This document shows, piece after piece, positions 52,004-60,085 of a stretch of 64,000 nucleotides of DNA. Below the pieces are notes generated by a model. The model was not told the origin of the DNA. It searched no databases and saw only the letters and a program-made list of their open reading frames with translations. How positions within the stretch are numbered: the stretch's first letter is position 1; the number at the start of each line of letters is the position of its first letter. This DNA is from Pseudomonas luteola NBRC 103146 (lineage in GTDB: Bacteria; Pseudomonadota; Gammaproteobacteria; Pseudomonadales; Pseudomonadaceae), in NCBI RefSeq assembly GCF_002091675.1, contig NZ_BDAE01000004.1, positions 124,001-188,000 on the forward strand, read 5' to 3'. The translations under genes were made by a program, and so were the position numbers.

Positions 52004-53344
52004 ATGACCCGTATGCATTGGGCGAGCGTAAGCCTCCTCGCTATCGCCATTTCCCTGGCAGGCTGTGGTGACGACAAGAAAGAACAGGCACCCGCCAATC
52101 AAGCAGCAGCCCCTGCAGCCACCTCAGCGACAACGTCACAGGCGGCGAAACCGGATGAAGCCGCGGCCAAGGCCGTGATCAAGAATTACGCTGACATTGC
52201 CGAGGCTGTGTTCAGCGACGCCTTTACAGCGGGTCAGAATCTGCAGAAAGCCGTCGATGCCTTCCTGGCCTCCCCTTCCGACGCCACACTAAAGGCGGCT
52301 CGAGAGGCCTGGATGGCAGCGCGCACGCCCTATTCCCAGTCAGAAGCCTTCCGCTTTGGCAACCCTGTTGTGGATGACTGGGAAGGTCAGCTCAACGCAT
52401 GGCCTCTAGATGAAGGCCTGATCGACTATGTTGCATCCGATTATCAACATGCGACCGGTAACCCGGCTGCTACTGCCAACATCATTGCCAACGAAGAGAT
52501 TCAGATTGGTGAAGACAAGGTTGACGTCAAGGACATTACTGGTGAAAAGCTGGCCAGTCTGAATGAGCTGGCCGGCTCGGAAGCCAACGTAGCGACGGGT
52601 TACCATGCAATCGAATTTCTGCTGTGGGGTCAGGACCTTAACGGGACAGGCCCCGGTGCAGGCAACCGCCCCGCAACGGATTATCTTGCAGGGGATGGCT
52701 GCACGGGTGGTCACTGCGATCGCCGTCGCGCGTACCTGAAAGCGGTAACTGATCTCCTGGTTAGCGACCTTGAGTACATGGCTGGCCAGTGGAAACCGGG
52801 CGTACCTGATAACTACCGCGCGACGCTGGAGCAGGAAAGTGCAGACTCCGGTATTCGCAAGATGCTGTTCGGCATGGGCAGTCTGTCGCTGGGAGAACTG
52901 GCCGGCGAGCGTATGAAGGTATCTCTGGAAGCCAACTCGACTGAAGACGAGCATGACTGCTTCAGCGACGATACCCATCACACCCTTTATTACGATGCAC
53001 TGGGCATTCGCAATGTTTATCTGGGCCAGTACAAGCGTATCGACGGTACAGAGGTGAAAGGCCCAAGCCTTTCCGAACTGGTTGCCAAGGCTGACCCGCA
53101 AGCCGATGCCACGCTCAAGGCTGATCTCGACGATACCCAGGCCAAGATGCAGGCCATTGTTGATCGTGCCGAGAAGGACGGTGTTCATTACGACCAGATG
53201 ATCGCTCCAGATAACACCGCCGACCAGCAAAAGATCCGTGACGCCATTCAGGCCCTGGTCAAGCAGACCGGCGCCATCGAACAGGCCGCGGCCAAGCTGG
53301 GCATCCAAGATCTGAAGCCCGATAACGCCGATCACGAATTCTGA
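52004..53344 (+). CDS. icmP: Imelysin-family lipoprotein, IcmP/IrpA-like
   Basis: A 446-residue iron-regulated outer-envelope lipoprotein. The lipobox is LAGC with Cys21, followed by a low-complexity Ala/Gln/Thr linker (about 25-50). The imelysin-peptidase (M75) fold includes the GxHxxE motif as GYHAIEFLLWGQDL (about 200-213). P. aeruginosa IcmP cleaves insulin and is iron-regulated; family relatives bind iron or haem. It heads an operon with a di-haem protein, another imelysin and a DUF1513 protein. AAAGGATT precedes the start. Confidence 0.92.
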   Translation: MTRMHWASVSLLAIAISLAGCGDDKKEQAPANQAAAPAATSATTSQAAKPDEAAAKAVIKNYADIAEAVFSDAFTAGQNLQKAVDAFLASPSDATLKAAREAWMAARTPYSQSEAFRFGNPVVDDWEGQLNAWPLDEGLIDYVASDYQHATGNPAATANIIANEEIQIGEDKVDVKDITGEKLASLNELAGSEANVATGYHAIEFLLWGQDLNGTGPGAGNRPATDYLAGDGCTGGHCDRRRAYLKAVTDLLVSDLEYMAGQWKPGVPDNYRATLEQESADSGIRKMLFGMGSLSLGELAGERMKVSLEANSTEDEHDCFSDDTHHTLYYDALGIRNVYLGQYKRIDGTEVKGPSLSELVAKADPQADATLKADLDDTQAKMQAIVDRAEKDGVHYDQMIAPDNTADQQKIRDAIQALVKQTGAIEQAAAKLGIQDLKPDNADHEF

Positions 53345-53370
53345 TCCGCCCCAAGGGCACGGCGTTTTTA

Positions 53371-53405
53371 CGAAGCCACGGCAGGCCCTACCTGCCGTGG
53401 CTTCG
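53371..53405 (+). terminator. Strong intercistronic hairpin after icmP
   Basis: A perfect 15-bp stem, CGAAGCCACGGCAGG with its complement, around a CCCTA loop and without a T-tract. It could attenuate transcription or stabilise the icmP message so that icmP is made in excess of downstream genes. Confidence 0.55.
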
Positions 53406-53446
53406 ATACGTTCAGGTCGATCATTTAACGGTACCGTTTGGCTCTG

Positions 53447-54865
53447 ATGACACTAGCTTCCCTTCGTTTGCCCCCCCTGGCGCTTCTCGTCTCGCTTCTC
53501 AGTGCCTGTGATGACTCACCGCACTTTACCCACGCAGAACCGGGCGAGGCCTTGTCGGCGGGTACAACCAGCGTCAATGACCAGAGCGCCAATGCCTTCT
53601 CGTTTCCCTCTAACAACCTAACGCCCGCTCAGCGTCTGGATTTCAGCGTAGGTAACAGTTTTTTTCGCAATCCGTGGGTCATCGCGCCCTCCTCCACAAC
53701 AGCACGAGATGGTCTGGGGCCGTTGTTCAATATCAACGCCTGTCAGAGCTGCCACCTGAGCGACGGTCGCGGTCATCCGCCGGGGCCACACGCAACCAAT
53801 GCCTTCACCATGTTGGTCAGACTATCCATACCCGGCGGACCGCAGGACCAAGAGACCCTGAAAAGACTGGGCGTTGTACCCGAACCCACCTATGGCGGAC
53901 AGCTACAGGACAATGCCATTCCTGGCGTTCCGCCAGAGGGCAAGGTCAGGTTCGATTACGCGGACGTACCGGTCACATTCAAGGATGGCACCGTCATCAC
54001 CCTGCGAAAGCCTACGCTGCGCATAGAACGTCTCGGGTACGGTCCGTTTCATCCACAAGCCCAGTTCTCCGCACGTGTAGCGCCACCCATGATTGGTTTG
54101 GGTCTTCTGGAAGCCATATCGGAAAGTGACATCCTCAAGAATGCTGACCCCAATGATGACAACAGGGATGGTATCTCCGGGCGTGCCAACTGGGTCTGGA
54201 GCTTTGCTGAACAGAAGACCATGCTGGGCCGCTTCGGCTGGAAGGCAGGCCAGCCCACACTTGACCAACAGAACGCCACGGCGTTTTCCGGCGATATGGG
54301 TCTGACGACCAGCCTGGTCCCCAATGACGATTGCACAGAGGCTCAGACAGCCTGCAAGCAGGCACCCAATGGGGGAGATCCGGAAGTCAGCGACAATATT
54401 CGCCGCATGGTGCTCTTTTATACGCGCAACCTTGCGGTTCCCGTCAGACGCGGAGTCGACAAGCCTTCCGTGCTGCAAGGCAAGACCCTGTTTTACGCAT
54501 CGGGATGTCCTGCCTGTCACATATCCACCTTCCAGACGGCTGCCAACGCTGCGGTCCCTGAACTGGCCAATCAGACCATTCACCCCTACAGCGATCTTTT
54601 ATTGCATGACATGGGCGAAGGACTCGCCGACAATCGCTCCGAATTTCTGGCCAGTGGTCGTGAGTGGCGTACTCCCCCCTTGTGGGGAATAGGCCTGACA
54701 CAAAAAGTCAGTGGTCATACGCAATTTTTACATGATGGTCGTGCTCGCAACCTGCTTGAAGCCATTCTCTGGCATGGCGGAGAAGCCGAGGCGGCCAAGC
54801 AAAACGTATTGGGGCTCAACGCCGAAGAGCGTGCTGCCCTGCTTGAGTTTCTGAATTCGCTATAA
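53447..54865 (+). CDS. Di-haem oxidoreductase-like DUF1111 lipoprotein
   Basis: A 472-residue lipoprotein with a lipobox (LLSAC) at about residues 16-20. Two haem-binding CxxCH motifs are present, CQSCH (about residue 98) and CPACH (about residue 357), typical of the DUF1111 di-haem family. A ribosome binding site is not obvious; ATG 53447 is chosen over a TTG at 53438. Iron-regulated di-haem proteins of this family accompany imelysins in pseudomonads, possibly as an electron-transfer or ferric-reduction partner (inference). Confidence 0.92.
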   Translation: MTLASLRLPPLALLVSLLSACDDSPHFTHAEPGEALSAGTTSVNDQSANAFSFPSNNLTPAQRLDFSVGNSFFRNPWVIAPSSTTARDGLGPLFNINACQSCHLSDGRGHPPGPHATNAFTMLVRLSIPGGPQDQETLKRLGVVPEPTYGGQLQDNAIPGVPPEGKVRFDYADVPVTFKDGTVITLRKPTLRIERLGYGPFHPQAQFSARVAPPMIGLGLLEAISESDILKNADPNDDNRDGISGRANWVWSFAEQKTMLGRFGWKAGQPTLDQQNATAFSGDMGLTTSLVPNDDCTEAQTACKQAPNGGDPEVSDNIRRMVLFYTRNLAVPVRRGVDKPSVLQGKTLFYASGCPACHISTFQTAANAAVPELANQTIHPYSDLLLHDMGEGLADNRSEFLASGREWRTPPLWGIGLTQKVSGHTQFLHDGRARNLLEAILWHGGEAEAAKQNVLGLNAEERAALLEFLNSL

Positions 54866-54875
54866 GGAGCGTTGC

Positions 54876-55940
54876 ATGTTCCGCCCTCGGCTTTTGCTAA
54901 CCGGGCTTGCCCTGGCACTCGGTGCCTGCTCGCCACAGAATCAACAGGCCCAGACCAGCGCCGCCCTGGCCGAGCAGGTCCTGCTACCAGCATACGCTCG
55001 CTGGGTGGAGACCGATCGGGCATTGGCGAGCAGCGCTGTAGCCTTCTGCTCCGGCAAGGAAGAGCTTGGCAAGGCTCGTGAAGCCTTTTTCAACGCACAA
55101 AAGGCCTGGGCCGAACTGCAACCATTGTTGATCGGCCCGCTGGCCGAAAATAATACGGCTTGGCAAGTGCAGTTCTACCCCGACAAGAAAAACCTGGTCG
55201 CCCGCCAGGTGGAACAGCTGCTCAAGAGTAATCCTCAGGTTGATAAGGCCACCTTGGACAAAGCCAGCGTTGTCGTCCAGGGACTGACGGCGTATGAATA
55301 CATTCTGTTCGACAGCAATATCGAACTGGCTAATGCAGAACAGAGGGCACGCTACTGTCCGCTTCTGACAGCCATTGCCGAGCACCAGCAGGAGCTGGCA
55401 CAGCGTATCCTTACCCGCTGGAAGGAAACGGATGGCATGCTGGCGCAGCTCTCCAAGTTTCCGAATCAACGCTATGCCGATGCTCAGGAAGCTATTGCCG
55501 ACCTTTTGCGGGTACAGGTCACAGCGCTAGACAGCCTGAAGAAAAAGCTGGGCGTTCCGCTGGGTAGACAAAGCAAAGGTATTCCACAGCCATACCAGGC
55601 TGAAGCCTGGCGTAGCGAATCGTCGCTTCTCAGTATTGCCGCGAGCCTTGCTGGCGCCCAGGCGCTGTGGAATGGCGTAGACGGTAAAGGGCTACGTGCC
55701 TTGTTGCCCAAGGAACAAAAACCCTTGGCTGATAAAATCGATACCGCTTATGCCGAGAGCAGCAAACAGCTGGCAGAGCTGCAACAACAGCCGCTGAAGT
55801 CCTGGCTTAGTAACGAGGCGGGCGTCGCCAAACTGAACGCCTTTTATGACAGCCTCAATACCGTACATCGTCTACATGAAGGCGAGCTGGCCAAGGCCCT
55901 TGGCATCCAGTTAGGGTTCAACGCCAACGACGGTGATTGA
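54876..55940 (+). CDS. Second imelysin-family lipoprotein, GxHxxE altered
   Basis: A 354-residue lipoprotein (lipobox LGAC, Cys18) with the imelysin fold (about 30-345). Where the family has GxHxxE this protein reads GLTAYEYILFD (about 139-149), so the metal-binding His is replaced although the Glu is kept. It may bind iron differently or be a structural partner to IcmP. It follows the di-haem gene by ten bases, with GGAG upstream of the start. Confidence 0.9.
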   Translation: MFRPRLLLTGLALALGACSPQNQQAQTSAALAEQVLLPAYARWVETDRALASSAVAFCSGKEELGKAREAFFNAQKAWAELQPLLIGPLAENNTAWQVQFYPDKKNLVARQVEQLLKSNPQVDKATLDKASVVVQGLTAYEYILFDSNIELANAEQRARYCPLLTAIAEHQQELAQRILTRWKETDGMLAQLSKFPNQRYADAQEAIADLLRVQVTALDSLKKKLGVPLGRQSKGIPQPYQAEAWRSESSLLSIAASLAGAQALWNGVDGKGLRALLPKEQKPLADKIDTAYAESSKQLAELQQQPLKSWLSNEAGVAKLNAFYDSLNTVHRLHEGELAKALGIQLGFNANDGD

Positions 55941-55962
55941 GTAACGACATTGGGTATCCGTC

Positions 55963-57045
55963 ATGTCCACTCTGTTGAGTAGTCTGTTCCATAACCTGCA
56001 ACGCCTGGGTCGCTGGACGTTTACGTCAGGGTCCCAGGAACCCTTGCTGCTTTCTGCCCGGGACGATGTAGATGGCCGCCACTTTGCCGTGGGCTATCGC
56101 CTCAACGGCAAGCCTGTTTTCGTTACCGAGGTTACGCAACGATGCCATGCCATCGTCACGCACCCCAGCGAGCCCTTTGCTGTCTTCGTGGCTCGCCGCC
56201 CAGGTACGCAGAGCTATGTAATCGACCTGCGCGATGGAAAACTTGTCCAGACGCTCGACTCGCCTGCAAATCGTCATTTCTATGGGCACGGGGTTTTCCA
56301 CGCAGAAGGCACGTGGTTCTACGCTACCGAGAACGACACGACGGACCCTGGCCGTGGCCTGCTAAGTGCCTATCGCTTCAGTGATGGAGCCCTGATTCGC
56401 TCCCATGAGCTAAGCACCCATGGTCTGGGCCCCCATGAAGTAGCCTGGATGCCGGATGGAGAGACGTTTGTTGTTGCCAACGGGGGAATTCGCACCGAGG
56501 CTGAAAGCCGGGTAGAAATGAACCTGGATGCCATGGAACCCAGCCTGGTCTTGATGAGCCGCTCAGGTGAGCTCCTTTCCAAGGAGACGTTGGACCTGCA
56601 GATGAACAGCGTTCGCCACTTGGCCATTGCAAAGGACGGCACCATTCTGGCCTGTCAGCAATATATGGGCGCAGCCACCGACGCAGCCGCCATGCTCGGA
56701 ATCAAGCGTCCCGGAGAAGCCTTCAAAGCCTTTCCGGTGGCAGAGACGCAGCGTCAATCCATGGTCCAATACACGGCAAGCGTAGCGGTACATGACGAAT
56801 TGAGACTGGTTGCCCTGACAGCCCCTCGAGGCAATCGTTTTTTTATCTGGGAGCTGGACAGTGGCATGCTGCGGCTGGACGCACCTCTACCAGATTGTGC
56901 AGGCGTAGGCGCAGCGGCAAGCGGGTTTGTCGTGACTTCAGGTCAGGGCCGCTGCCGCCATTATGACTGCAGACAGACACAGATCGTGATGAAGCCACTC
57001 GAACTGCCTTCCGGCCTGTGGGATAACCATTTGCTGTTGCATTGA
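55963..57045 (+). CDS. DUF1513 beta-propeller protein, no obvious Tat signal
   Basis: A 360-residue DUF1513 protein, predicted beta-propeller with WD-like blades (about 40-350; PLLLSARDDVDGRHFAVGYRL opens it, GHGVFHAEGTWFYATENDT and GPHEVAWMPDGETFVVANGG are typical). Homologues usually carry a Tat signal with twin Arg; here residues 1-25 contain no RR motif and only a weak hydrophobic stretch. It may be cytoplasmic or use another signal, or the true start may differ. Last gene of the iron-regulated operon, 22 bases after the second imelysin. Confidence 0.88.
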   Translation: MSTLLSSLFHNLQRLGRWTFTSGSQEPLLLSARDDVDGRHFAVGYRLNGKPVFVTEVTQRCHAIVTHPSEPFAVFVARRPGTQSYVIDLRDGKLVQTLDSPANRHFYGHGVFHAEGTWFYATENDTTDPGRGLLSAYRFSDGALIRSHELSTHGLGPHEVAWMPDGETFVVANGGIRTEAESRVEMNLDAMEPSLVLMSRSGELLSKETLDLQMNSVRHLAIAKDGTILACQQYMGAATDAAAMLGIKRPGEAFKAFPVAETQRQSMVQYTASVAVHDELRLVALTAPRGNRFFIWELDSGMLRLDAPLPDCAGVGAAASGFVVTSGQGRCRHYDCRQTQIVMKPLELPSGLWDNHLLLH

Positions 57046-57065
57046 TGGGTACTGCGTACCCATCA
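57043..57065. terminator. Hairpin between convergent DUF1513 and pncB genes
   Basis: TGATGGGTAC-TGC-GTACCCATCA, a perfect 10-bp stem that overlaps the DUF1513 stop codon, with no long T-tract. Probably a weak terminator for both convergent genes. Confidence 0.5.
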
Positions 57066-57075
57066 AGCCTTTCAC

Positions 57076-58275
57076 TCAGGAAGCAACCCGAAAAACGTGC
57101 TTCAGGTAATAAACAAAATCCTGATCTTCACTTTGGGTTTTGCCAGGCACATCAGAGATCTTGGCGACGGGCTGACCATTGCAGGATGTCATTTTGAGCA
57201 CAATATTCATTGGCGCAACGCCCGGCAAATCACACGTGAAGTTGGTGCCTATACCAAAGCTCACCTTGATTCGGCCCTTCAAGGCACGGTAAAGATTCAG
57301 CGCCTTTTCCAAGTTTAACGAGTCGGAGAACACTAAGGTCTTGTTCATCGGGTCGATGCCCAGGCTTTCGTAATGCCTGATCGCTTTTTCGGCCCATGTC
57401 AGTGGATCACCAGAGTCGTGGCGCAGGCCGTCGAACAGCTTCGCAAAATACAGATCGAAATCGCGAAGGAAGGCATCCATGGTCACAGTGTCGGTCAGGG
57501 CAATACCCAAAAGCCCACGATATTCACGCACCCAGCAGTCCAGTGCAGCGATCTGACTGTCGATCAGTCTTGGCCCTAGTTGCTGGTGTGCCATGAACCA
57601 CTCATGCGCCATGGTACCCAGGGGGGTTACGCCCAGGCTAAGGGCCAGATGCACGTTGCTGGTCCCTACGAAACGCCCGGGAAAATCATCTCGCAGCGCC
57701 TTGACCACCATCTCCTGAACCGGAAACGAGAAGCGTCTGCGCGTCCCGAAGTCCGCCATTTTGAAATCGGCCAACTCGGCCGGACTGGCTTCCTGCTTCA
57801 GCCACTCAAATTTACGATAGAGCTGCTCACGGGCTTGCTCCAAGGTCTGCTCAGGGTAGCGATTGCGGTTGCGCACCTCGCTTATCAACGCAAGGATCGG
57901 CACTTCAAAAAGGATCAGATGCAGCCACGGGCCTCGCAGGCGCAGGCTGAACGCACCGTTCTCAACACCAATATGCACATAGCGCGGATTGAAGCGGAAC
58001 AGGCGAAGAAAGCGGATAAAGTCGGGCTTGATGAAAGGGATACGCTCGAGGAACGCCAACTGCTCATCACTGATACTGATATCGGCAAGCCGTTCGATCT
58101 CGGCGCGAATCTCGGCCTCGTAGGGTCGAAGATCTTCATTGTTTCGGCATTTAAATGCCCACTCGACTTCCGCATTGGGATAGTTATGCAGGACAGCCTG
58201 CATCATAGTGAGCTTATAAAAGTCCGTATCCAGAAGGCTTTGAACGCTGCACCGGGAAAAAATACCATCAGCCAT
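57076..58275 (-). CDS. pncB: Nicotinate phosphoribosyltransferase
   Basis: A 399-residue nicotinate phosphoribosyltransferase that makes nicotinate mononucleotide for NAD salvage. Landmarks are [21 protein letters not shown] (about 13-33), the phosphorylated-His region [16 protein letters not shown] (about 216-231) and [21 protein letters not shown] (about 282-302). Full length. It is the pncB2-type copy next to inaA in P. aeruginosa. Ends the minus-strand group of inaA, methyltransferase and colRS but is separated from them by 94 bases. Confidence 0.96.
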   Translation of the reverse strand: MADGIFSRCSVQSLLDTDFYKLTMMQAVLHNYPNAEVEWAFKCRNNEDLRPYEAEIRAEIERLADISISDEQLAFLERIPFIKPDFIRFLRLFRFNPRYVHIGVENGAFSLRLRGPWLHLILFEVPILALISEVRNRNRYPEQTLEQAREQLYRKFEWLKQEASPAELADFKMADFGTRRRFSFPVQEMVVKALRDDFPGRFVGTSNVHLALSLGVTPLGTMAHEWFMAHQQLGPRLIDSQIAALDCWVREYRGLLGIALTDTVTMDAFLRDFDLYFAKLFDGLRHDSGDPLTWAEKAIRHYESLGIDPMNKTLVFSDSLNLEKALNLYRALKGRIKVSFGIGTNFTCDLPGVAPMNIVLKMTSCNGQPVAKISDVPGKTQSEDQDFVYYLKHVFRVAS

Positions 58276-58369
58276 AGGTTTCGCTCGAGGTAATCAAATC
58301 AAACATCCACAGCATGCCCGAGCTCTGAATGAATAAAAACCCTTTTCCCGTACTTCGCAGCGTTAAATA

Positions 58370-58597
58370 TCAATGAGCGCCTGCCGCGCGCTGGGTCATC
58401 CCATACAAGAACAGCATGAGGTTTTCATCGGACGGAACCGCTTTAACCATTCGTGCGTTGGCCGGAGTCTGGCAATAGGAGATTCCTTCATGCCCTTGGA
58501 CTACCGTTGCACCCGGCTCGTGCCAAGCCGAAAACGCCACTGTTGTAACGCCGAGGGCACCCACTAAAAGCAAAGTTCTTGTGATTGTTAAGTTCAT
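58370..58597 (-). CDS. Small exported hypothetical protein coupled to inaA
   Basis: A 75-residue protein with a hydrophobic N-terminal signal or anchor (about 5-23, TRTLLLVGALGVTTVAFSA) and a short extracytoplasmic part with one Cys (about 42). Its ATG overlaps the inaA stop (ATGA), so it belongs to the ColR-linked operon. No domain is recognised. P. aeruginosa has a small gene in the same place. Confidence 0.75.
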   Translation of the reverse strand: MNLTITRTLLLVGALGVTTVAFSAWHEPGATVVQGHEGISYCQTPANARMVKAVPSDENLMLFLYGMTQRAAGAH

Positions 58598-59319
58598 GGC
58601 TGCAACCCTTTGATGACCCTGCCAAATACTGCTTGGTAACCGTAGACCAAGGTCCGCCAGTCCGCATGACTGAGCGACGAATGGCGCTTAAGTTGCAGAA
58701 GATCCCGCCGAGCGGCACGACGCGCTGAGAAACGACGGCGGCATTTTTCGAGATCCAGTAATGCAACATCGAACTCAACCTCGCCTAGTGTTTCACGGAC
58801 GCGCAAGAACACATGCTTGTCATACAGGCAACCATGCTGCCAGCGCGCCTTATGCAGCCGAGCCAGCATAGCGCCGAGTTGTTTCAGGAATATATCGCGG
58901 GTCGCCTGGTCATACCGCGTCTGGGCACCGCTGGCGTACCAATCTTCCAGCGAGATATACCCATCGAGTTCGGCACTTACCAGCAGCGCACGCCAGCCTT
59001 GCTCATCCCGTCGAGCCTCGCAAAACAAGAGCTCCGGTACGCCCACGCCCAGCGCAGCGATAGAAGTCAAGGCATCTCGCTCACGCAGGGCCGTTGGCCG
59101 CCCAAACGGATGACGCAGACTTCGATAGATATGCCCTACCTGACGCTTGACATAGGCAATGGTACCGTCATTGATCTGGATGCGTTGGACGCCGCTTTCT
59201 CCACCCCGCCGCTCGTTAGGCGCCTCGACCCACTCCCCCGACATGCCCCACCAGTTTTCAAAGGAACGCTCTGTACCCTTGGACGACGTTGTACCCAGTG
59301 GGAAAGACATATCGGACAT
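58594..59319 (-). CDS. inaA: InaA-like lipopolysaccharide kinase family protein
   Basis: A 241-residue protein kinase-fold member of the Kdo/LPS kinase (WaaP/InaA) family. The kinase-like core includes YVKRQVGHIYRS (about 55-66), LHKARWQHGCLYDKHVFLR (about 153-171) with the catalytic loop HG, and VALLDLEKCRRR (about 184-195) with the DLE metal motif. The ATG at 59319 follows GAAAGG and lies 2 bases after the methyltransferase stop. In ColRS loci of pseudomonads such genes are ColR targets that modify the LPS core. Confidence 0.88.
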   Translation of the reverse strand: MSDMSFPLGTTSSKGTERSFENWWGMSGEWVEAPNERRGGESGVQRIQINDGTIAYVKRQVGHIYRSLRHPFGRPTALRERDALTSIAALGVGVPELLFCEARRDEQGWRALLVSAELDGYISLEDWYASGAQTRYDQATRDIFLKQLGAMLARLHKARWQHGCLYDKHVFLRVRETLGEVEFDVALLDLEKCRRRFSARRAARRDLLQLKRHSSLSHADWRTLVYGYQAVFGRVIKGLQP

Positions 59320-59321
59320 AA

Positions 59322-60002
59322 TCAGACCTTTCTTAGAATATAAACACGCCACATCGAGTAATGCGGCAAGAAATCAAGATGCTTTTCGACTTTGAAACCA
59401 GCCTGTACGAATTCGTGCTCGACCTGCTCGGCATTTAGAACAATGCGATTTTGATAACCCGTACTTTTGTTGCGGAGCTGCCGCCTGGCTTCTAGCTGCT
59501 TGCGGCGCCATGCCTTGAAATTACCGTCCACCCATAATGACAGAATGACTGTATCGCGTGTTACACGATTGAATTCCTTGAACATTTCCAAACGGTCTGC
59601 ACCATCAGCAATGTGATGCACTAGGCGCATGCAGAAAATACTGTCTACTGCGTTATCAGGAAGATCGATAGCAAAAGCGGATGTTTGCAAGGTACGCACA
59701 CGCTGGACTATCTCTTTGGGCTGGGAGGCACATGCCACGGCCAGCATATCCGCTGAGTTATCAGCACCAATAATGACCCGATTCTGTTTTTCCGCGAGTA
59801 GCGGCCAGAAACGACCGGCGCCGCATGGTAGATCCAGGACTAAATTGGGCTGTCCCGCCAACCTCAGGGCGCGGCGGGCAAGTTGCTCATCTCGCCAATG
59901 AGACAAGCGGCGAGCCATGCCATCCTGGTGTTTCTTGAAGTACTGCTCGGCATGCGCGCGGTCATATTTCTCGGAGAAGGGAAGCTCAATCGTGGATTTC
60001 AT
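59322..60002 (-). CDS. Class I SAM-dependent methyltransferase
   Basis: A 226-residue Rossmann-fold methyltransferase. SAM motif I is LVLDLPCGAGRF (about 54-65), the acidic loop is GADNSADML (about 78-86), and VDSIFCMRLVHHIAD is a typical post-II region. The ATG at 60002 follows GGAG; a frame from 60032 adds ten residues. Substrate unknown; its position with inaA suggests a cell-envelope or lipid substrate (inference). A ColR-box-like site lies 68 bases upstream, inside the end of colS. Confidence 0.9.
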   Translation of the reverse strand: MKSTIELPFSEKYDRAHAEQYFKKHQDGMARRLSHWRDEQLARRALRLAGQPNLVLDLPCGAGRFWPLLAEKQNRVIIGADNSADMLAVACASQPKEIVQRVRTLQTSAFAIDLPDNAVDSIFCMRLVHHIADGADRLEMFKEFNRVTRDTVILSLWVDGNFKAWRRKQLEARRQLRNKSTGYQNRIVLNAEQVEHEFVQAGFKVEKHLDFLPHYSMWRVYILRKV

Positions 60003-60069
60003 GGCGGCACTCCATAAGTCAGATGAAGCCACCTTATGGAGCGCACCGTTAAATCAGGGTCAAGGTCAT

Positions 60070-60085
60070 GTGAAAATTACGTCAA
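60070..60085 (-). promoter_or_regulatory. ColR-box-like site before methyltransferase-inaA operon
   Basis: Minus-strand TTGACGTAATTTTCAC matches the ColR consensus YYNASNNYTTTTTSAC at 14 of 16 positions. It overlaps the colS stop codon region and would drive the downstream operon. Confidence 0.5.
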
